Assembly (NCBI GenBank): GCA_015234045.1
Contig: JADFWU010000082.1
Coordinates: forward strand, 1-8,778
From: Magnetococcales bacterium
GTDB lineage: Bacteria > Pseudomonadota > Magnetococcia > Magnetococcales > JADFWU01
Direction of reading: 5' to 3'
DNA: 8,778 bases
Shown: one piece after another, positions 4,549-8,778 of the stretch
How the letters are laid out: each line of letters opens with the position of its first letter
Numbering within the stretch: position 1 is the first letter of the stretch
The notes under the pieces: generated by a model
Told to the model about the DNA's origin: nothing
Database searches by the model: none
The model's input: the letters and a program-made list of their open reading frames with translations, nothing else
Translations under genes and position numbers: made by a program

Positions 4549-7509
4549 TCAGCTCCAGCTGAGTCCTTTTCCCTGCATGTGTGCGGCAAACGCCTGACCA
4601 CGACCAGAGAGTGCAACAGGTGCGGGTTCAGGTTTTAGGGCTGTTTCAATAACACGTTCACCGTTGAGTTTGGTCAAAGCGGCCAATTCAGAGACCTCTT
4701 TTGCCAGCTCAGCGCGAATAAAGCCGATGTCCGTCAAACTCTTCTGTCCAGTTAAGGCGGCTATGGCGGAAAGCATGGTCACTTCAACAGGGGCATTGAC
4801 CACAGCTGCATTAAGCACAGTCAGCGAACCATCACGGTTGAGGAAAGTGCCGGAAGCGAGCAGAGGATCGGATACAATAATCCGACAGGCGGATTCAATA
4901 TTCAGATCCACAGAACTGATGCTGATAATTTTTGCACCTTCAGCATCTTGAGCAGAGACAGGTGCATCAACCAATACGATACAGTCCGCCCGAACACCAG
5001 GAGACCACCGTTTGGCACCCAGACGATTCAGCAGTGCGATATTGCCTTCACCGCGCATTTTGCCAAAGGGTTTCTCTTCGCCAGTAATCCCGGTGCCGGT
5101 GGCGTAGTAGATATCACCGCCATTGTCCCGAGCCAAACGGGCAGCGGCAAAGGTCTCTTCAACGGTGAGTTGTGGTGAAACAAGTACCACAACTTTTTGC
5201 GCCTCAAAGAGAATATTGCGGCCAAGCTCCAGGGCATTCGGACTACCGCTGGGAATTTCACCATTCATCAGCTGGTAGTTGAAACGTCCTTCAGCACAAA
5301 TGGATGCACCATTGACTGGATCACCATTCACGCTACGCACTTTCACCACATTGCCCTCAGCCACGTGGATCTCAAGGCCGCAGCCTTTGCTACAGGATGT
5401 GCAGGTGGTCACAGTCGTATTGCTGATCCAAGGGCCAGTTTCCTTACCGGTGTTGGCCGACAGTGTGCCTGTAGGACAGACATCGGTACACATACCGCAA
5501 GCATCGCACTCAGTAGTGGTGAGGGCTTCACCGAATACCGGGCCGATTTTTGTGGAAAAGCCACGTTTGATAAACGAAAGCGCATTGATCTCGCGCACTT
5601 CAGAGCAAATGCGTACACAGCTGGCACAAGTGATGCATTTATCCGATTCGATTTTGATCAGCGGATGGCGTGTATCTTCTTCGTAATTACGCTTATCACC
5701 GGCAATACGGGATTCATCCGCACCATATTCGGTGGCGTAGTTACGTAAATCGCAGTCAAAGCGGGCGTTACAACCGCACTCAATACAGCGTGAGGCTTCC
5801 GCCATGGCCTGAACCTGTTCCAGACCCATGTTGATGGGTGCCCAGCCGTCTTCGTTAGTGAGTCGTACTTCAGCGGGTTGAACGGACTCCAGCGCCCGTT
5901 TTTTGTGAACAAAGCGGGGTGAGTAATCAGCCATTTCCAAATCAGCAAGCCGACCACGTGAGATGGCGTACTCTTTTTCCAATTTGACTTCAGCGCCATT
6001 GAGATATTGATCAATGGCCAAAGCCGCTTTACGTCCTTCACCAACTGCGCGGATCACGATATCAGGACCAAAAGCACAGTCACCGGCGGCAAAAACACCA
6101 TCAACCGATGTGACGCAGGTATTTTCATCATAGATGAAGGTGCGCCAGCGGGTTGTCTCTGGTTTCTCAGCTTCATTATCGATGCAAGAAAGGTCAGGAT
6201 CTTGACCGATGGCAGGGATGACCAGATCAAAGTTCAGGTCTTCTTCACTGCCTTCGATGGGTACAGGACGGCGACGGCCAGAGGCATCGGGTTCACCAAG
6301 TTCCATGGTGATTACCTTCAATCCAACGCTTTTGCCATTTTCCATCAATACTTCAACAGGAGCGGTGAGGAAGCGAAATTCAACACCTTCCTCTTCGGTC
6401 TCTTCCTGCTCGATGGGCAGGGATGGCATTTCAGCCTGTGTACGCCGATAGAGCAAGGTAACATCCGCACCGAGTCGGCGGGCAACGCGGCAGCAGTCCA
6501 TGGCGGTATCACCACCACCGATTACCGCAACGCTTTTGCCTACTTCAACTTCATTGCCCAGTACCACTTCACGGAGAAAATCAACGCCGCCCATTACACC
6601 GGGCACATCTTCATTTTCAATCCGCATGGGTTTGGGTTTGTGGGCACCGATGGCCAGCAGAACAGCACCAAAGCCACGATCTTTCAGATCCTGGACAGAG
6701 AAGTCGGTACCAAGGCGTTGGTTATGGTGTACGGTGACACCCATATCCAGAATGGCCTTGATCTCACGATCCATCAGATCCCAAGGCATACGGAAACGGG
6801 GAATACCATAGCGGGCCATGCCGCCCAATTCAGGCAGGGCTTCAAAAATCTCAACACCGTGGCCAAGTTCACGCAGGAACTGGGCAGCGGCCAGACCGGC
6901 CGGACCGCCACCAATAACGGCAACTTTTTTTCCGGTCTCTTCGCCAGGAGGCACCACAAACGGGCCTTGCTCCAGCTCATATTCGGAAGAAAAACGCTTC
7001 AGCGGGTTGATGGCAATGGCCTCGTCAACCAAAGCGCGGCGGCATTCGGATTCGCACGGGTGTGGACAGATACGACCACACACCACGGGCAGTGGATTGC
7101 GCCGTTTAATCAACCGAACGGCAGACTCAAAATTGCCGTTGGCGATATGGGCCACATAGCCTTGAATATCAATATTAGCCGGACAGGTTGATTCACATGG
7201 GGCGATACAGTCGCCCGCATGATCGGACAGAGTGAGATCCAAAGCCATACGGCGGCTTGTATGGACCTTTTCACTATCCGTATGAATAACCATGTCAGGG
7301 GCAACCCGCGTGCTGCATGCGGGTAGCAGAGTGCGGGCACCCTCTACCTCAACTACGCAGAGAAAGCAGGCTGCAAAGGGTTTTAGCCGGTCATCATGGC
7401 AGAAGGTAGGGATTTTTGTCCCGTTGGCTTCCGCAACCTCACGAATGGTGGCTTCGGCAGAGGTCTCTACCTTTTGACCGTTCAATGTAATGGTGATTTG
7501 ATCGCTCAT
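4549..7509 (-). CDS. GltD/NuoG fusion: iron-sulfur FAD NAD(P)-dependent oxidoreductase subunit
   Basis: This 986-residue soluble electron-transfer protein combines several modules. Residues 1-80 are a NuoG-type [2Fe-2S] domain (C37, C48, C51, C65). HxxxC at 97-101 runs into a GltD-type iron-sulfur region (C101, C105, C109, C144, C148, C152, C156). FAD binding is at 196-225 (GGGPAG, then an acidic residue closing the fold). A second dinucleotide fold, GGGDTAMD at 331-338 with YRR at 354-356, is typical of NADPH binding in GltD/NfnB. FAD closes at 471-500 (GVFAAGDCAFG). Next come a four-Cys site (575, 578, 580, 586), two ferredoxin-type [4Fe-4S] motifs (625-635 and 668-678) and a molybdopterin-oxidoreductase-type [4Fe-4S] motif (C703, C706, C710, C738). 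Only about 245 NuoG-like residues remain after that, too few for a molybdenum active site. GAGG seven bases before the ATG supports the start. It lies 56 bases after a NuoF-like gene, so the two probably form one complex, possibly bifurcating. The exact reaction is inferred. Confidence 0.88.
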   Translation of the reverse strand: MSDQITITLNGQKVETSAEATIREVAEANGTKIPTFCHDDRLKPFAACFLCVVEVEGARTLLPACSTRVAPDMVIHTDSEKVHTSRRMALDLTLSDHAGDCIAPCESTCPANIDIQGYVAHIANGNFESAVRLIKRRNPLPVVCGRICPHPCESECRRALVDEAIAINPLKRFSSEYELEQGPFVVPPGEETGKKVAVIGGGPAGLAAAQFLRELGHGVEIFEALPELGGMARYGIPRFRMPWDLMDREIKAILDMGVTVHHNQRLGTDFSVQDLKDRGFGAVLLAIGAHKPKPMRIENEDVPGVMGGVDFLREVVLGNEVEVGKSVAVIGGGDTAMDCCRVARRLGADVTLLYRRTQAEMPSLPIEQEETEEEGVEFRFLTAPVEVLMENGKSVGLKVITMELGEPDASGRRRPVPIEGSEEDLNFDLVIPAIGQDPDLSCIDNEAEKPETTRWRTFIYDENTCVTSVDGVFAAGDCAFGPDIVIRAVGEGRKAALAIDQYLNGAEVKLEKEYAISRGRLADLEMADYSPRFVHKKRALESVQPAEVRLTNEDGWAPINMGLEQVQAMAEASRCIECGCNARFDCDLRNYATEYGADESRIAGDKRNYEEDTRHPLIKIESDKCITCASCVRICSEVREINALSFIKRGFSTKIGPVFGEALTTTECDACGMCTDVCPTGTLSANTGKETGPWISNTTVTTCTSCSKGCGLEIHVAEGNVVKVRSVNGDPVNGASICAEGRFNYQLMNGEIPSGSPNALELGRNILFEAQKVVVLVSPQLTVEETFAAARLARDNGGDIYYATGTGITGEEKPFGKMRGEGNIALLNRLGAKRWSPGVRADCIVLVDAPVSAQDAEGAKIISISSVDLNIESACRIIVSDPLLASGTFLNRDGSLTVLNAAVVNAPVEVTMLSAIAALTGQKSLTDIGFIRAELAKEVSELAALTKLNGERVIETALKPEPAPVALSGRGQAFAAHMQGKGLSWS

Positions 7510-7565
7510 TGCGCGTCCTCGTCTTGATCCTGGGAGTTCATCTTTGCATCAGGAAGCGGTGGCGA

Positions 7566-8621
7566 TCAGGCCACCAAAATCGCGTCAGGTTTACACACCT
7601 CAACGCACATTCCGCAGTTAATGCAGACATCCTTGTCAATGACCCAGGTCTCCGGCTTCTTCAGTTCACCTTCAATACAGTCTACCGGGCAGTAGCGTTC
7701 ACAGATGGAACAGCCGGTGCAATCGTCCTGAATGATGGTATGGCTGATAAGTCCCTTGCAGACACCAGCGGGACAGCGCTGATCTTTCACATGGGCTTCA
7801 TATTCTGCACGGAAGTATTTCAGGGTGGTTAACACCGGATTGGGGGCTGTTTGACCAAGACCGCACAAGCTGGCGTCTTTGATCTGCTCGCCCAACTCCT
7901 CAAGGGTGTCGATATCTGCCATAGTGCCTTCACCATCGCAAATGCGGGTGAGGATTTCTTTCATTCGGACAGTGCCGATTCGGCAGAAGGTACATTTGCC
8001 GCAGGATTCAAGCTGGGTGAAGTCCAAAAAGAACTTAGCCACATCAACCATGCAGGTTTTCTCGTCCATGACGATCATGCCGCCGGACCCCATAATGGCA
8101 CCGGTCGCATTGATGGCTTCGTACTCAATGGGGGTATCGAACAGGGATTCAGGAATACAGCCACCTGAAGGACCGCCCAACTGAACCGCTTTGATGGGAT
8201 GCTTGGTGGCAGAACCGCCACCGATCTCTTCAAGCATTTGCCGAATGGTCATGCCCATGGGCACTTCAACCAGACCGCCGTTTTTCACCGCCCCGGCAAG
8301 GGCAAACACTTTGGTACCCTTACTTTTTTCTGTGCCGATTGCGGCATAAGCTGCACCGCCATTGTTGATGATCCAAGGCAGATTGGAGAGCGTTTCAACA
8401 TTGTTGATAATGGTGGGACTGGCAAACAGACCTTTGATGGCCGGGAAGGGCGGGCGAATACGTGGCATGCCACGTTCACCTTCAATAGAGGCCAGCAGTG
8501 CGGTCTCTTCACCGCAGACAAAAGCGCCTGCACCTTGTTTAATCTTGATATCAAAGCTGAAATCGCTACCTAGAATATTCTTGCCCAGGAAGCCGGCGTT
8601 TCGGGCCTGTTCCAGTTCCAA
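7566..8621 (-). CDS. NuoF/HndC-like flavoprotein subunit, N-terminus missing
   Basis: The 351 residues match the C-terminal two thirds of NuoF/HoxF/HndC-type subunits. Visible are [13 protein letters not shown] (30-42) and the PPFPAIKGL and INNVETL signatures of the flavin/NADH domain's second half, then an SLBB-like region (about 115-165), the N3-type [4Fe-4S] motif (C207, C210, C213, C253), a conserved RCPAGVC segment (282-288), and two ferredoxin [4Fe-4S] motifs (C301, C304, C307, C311 and C333, C336, C339, C343) as in hydrogenase and bifurcating relatives. Absent are the family's N-terminal GRGGAGF and NADEGDPG signatures that bind FMN and NADH, about 200 or more residues in full-length relatives. 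The TTG at 8621 is merely the first possible start. A TGA (8637-8639) stands in the same frame, so translation from the ATG at 8705 would stop. The gene is either decayed by a deletion or affected by an assembly or sequencing fault. If intact, it would supply the NADH site for the adjacent GltD-NuoG fusion. Confidence 0.82.
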   Translation of the reverse strand: MELEQARNAGFLGKNILGSDFSFDIKIKQGAGAFVCGEETALLASIEGERGMPRIRPPFPAIKGLFASPTIINNVETLSNLPWIINNGGAAYAAIGTEKSKGTKVFALAGAVKNGGLVEVPMGMTIRQMLEEIGGGSATKHPIKAVQLGGPSGGCIPESLFDTPIEYEAINATGAIMGSGGMIVMDEKTCMVDVAKFFLDFTQLESCGKCTFCRIGTVRMKEILTRICDGEGTMADIDTLEELGEQIKDASLCGLGQTAPNPVLTTLKYFRAEYEAHVKDQRCPAGVCKGLISHTIIQDDCTGCSICERYCPVDCIEGELKKPETWVIDKDVCINCGMCVEVCKPDAILVA

Positions 8622-8636
8622 AGCGTACTTCCGGTT

Positions 8637-8705
8637 TCAATCAGCTGAATAGGCTTCCGCACCAGATTGGAAGATTTTCGTTATGCCAGAAAACAGAGAG
8701 TCCAT
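8637..8705 (-). pseudogene. Possible original 5' end of the broken NuoF-like gene (22 codons)
   Basis: An ATG at 8705 follows GAGG with five bases between and sits just after the stop of the preceding gene, as expected for a translationally coupled gene. The frame (MDSLFSGITKIFQ...) ends after 22 codons at TGA 8637-8639. It is exactly in register with the NuoF-like frame downstream, with only that TGA and a few codons between. The peptide does not resemble the NuoF segment that should stand here. It could be the true start of the gene joined to its middle by a deletion, or a chance small frame. Confidence 0.3.
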
Positions 8706-8712
8706 ATCATCC

Positions 8713-8778
8713 TCAGCCCGCGAAAACCGCTTTTTCAGGAATGATTTCAACAGAACCGGTTGTAGCGGCATCCACCTC
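8713..8778 (-). CDS. C-terminal end of an unrecognised protein, cut by the window edge
   Basis: Twenty-one codons enter from the right edge (EVDAATTGSVEIIPEKAVFAG) and end at TGA (8713-8715). Codon choice looks like that of the neighbouring genes, and the stop overlaps the ribosome-binding site of the next ATG, the usual spacing inside an operon. By position a NuoE-like thioredoxin-fold [2Fe-2S] subunit would be expected before a NuoF gene, but this short tail does not show NuoE features and I cannot name it. Another open frame (8637-8777) overlaps it, so the call is tentative. Confidence 0.45.
   Translation of the reverse strand, partial: EVDAATTGSVEIIPEKAVFAG

Noticed and set aside
4548-4563. 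CTCAGCT/AGCTGAG inverted repeat over the stop codon of the flavoprotein gene.
   Set aside because: The loop is only two bases, most of it is coding sequence (LSWS), and a far better terminator lies 23 bases downstream.
6007-7191. A 394-codon open frame on the plus strand opposite the iron-sulfur flavoprotein gene.
   Set aside because: It lies wholly antisense to a gene with well-conserved motifs in the other frame, resembles no family I recognise, and has no ribosome-binding site or operon context. Long antisense frames arise from codon bias.
8637-8639. The in-frame TGA as a selenocysteine codon in the NuoF-like gene.
   Set aside because: NuoF-family proteins have no Cys or Sec at this helix, the residues before the TGA do not match the family, and no adjacent selenocysteine-insertion stem is obvious.
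8637-8777. A longer minus-strand frame open from the right edge into the 22-codon frame, an alternative to the short gene tail at 8713-8778.
   Set aside because: The stop at 8713-8715 followed by GAGG and ATG is a better operon-like arrangement, but the evidence is thin and either frame could be the coding one.

Overview
Content and host. The window is bacterial and about half G+C. All convincing genes lie on the minus strand. Signal-peptide-like N-termini, Shine-Dalgarno sites and the gene families fit a Gram-negative bacterium, plausibly a proteobacterium with an anaerobic or micro-oxic redox metabolism. The sequence alone does not fix the taxon.

Layout, read 5'->3' on the minus strand (right to left). 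At the right edge is the last part of an unrecognised gene (8713-8778). A ribosome-binding site and ATG follow (8705), but that frame stops after 22 codons. The same frame then continues as the C-terminal two thirds of a NuoF/HndC-type flavoprotein subunit (7566-8621) whose N-terminal FMN/NADH portion is missing. After 56 bases comes a 986-residue iron-sulfur flavoprotein (4549-7509). It fuses a NuoG-type [2Fe-2S] domain, a GltD/NfnB-type FAD-NAD(P) module, several [4Fe-4S] motifs and a short remnant of a NuoG/molybdopterin-oxidoreductase domain. This pair resembles the NuoF-plus-GltD architecture of electron-bifurcating transhydrogenases (Sporomusa-type Nfn/Stn, Bfu family), moving electrons between NADH, NADP(H) and ferredoxin. 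That role is inferred. A rho-independent terminator closes this unit and overlaps the possible start region of the next gene.

Two tandem Na+/phosphate-cotransporter-like genes follow, each a NptA/PNaS membrane domain fused to a cytosolic PhoU-like domain. The first (2734-4461) has degenerate QSSS sodium/phosphate motifs. The second (699-2576) has intact motifs, a strong ribosome-binding site and a plausible promoter of its own in the 157-base gap.

The left 650 bases hold no credible protein gene but are rich in DNA structure: three tiny triloop hairpins in tandem, an 11-bp and a 15-bp perfect inverted repeat, a 9-bp-arm palindrome with a diverged direct repeat nearby, a 12-bp hairpin behind the transporter gene, and a clear minus-strand terminator at 193-225 far from any gene. 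This may be a small-RNA locus, a long structured 3' region, or debris of mobile repeats.
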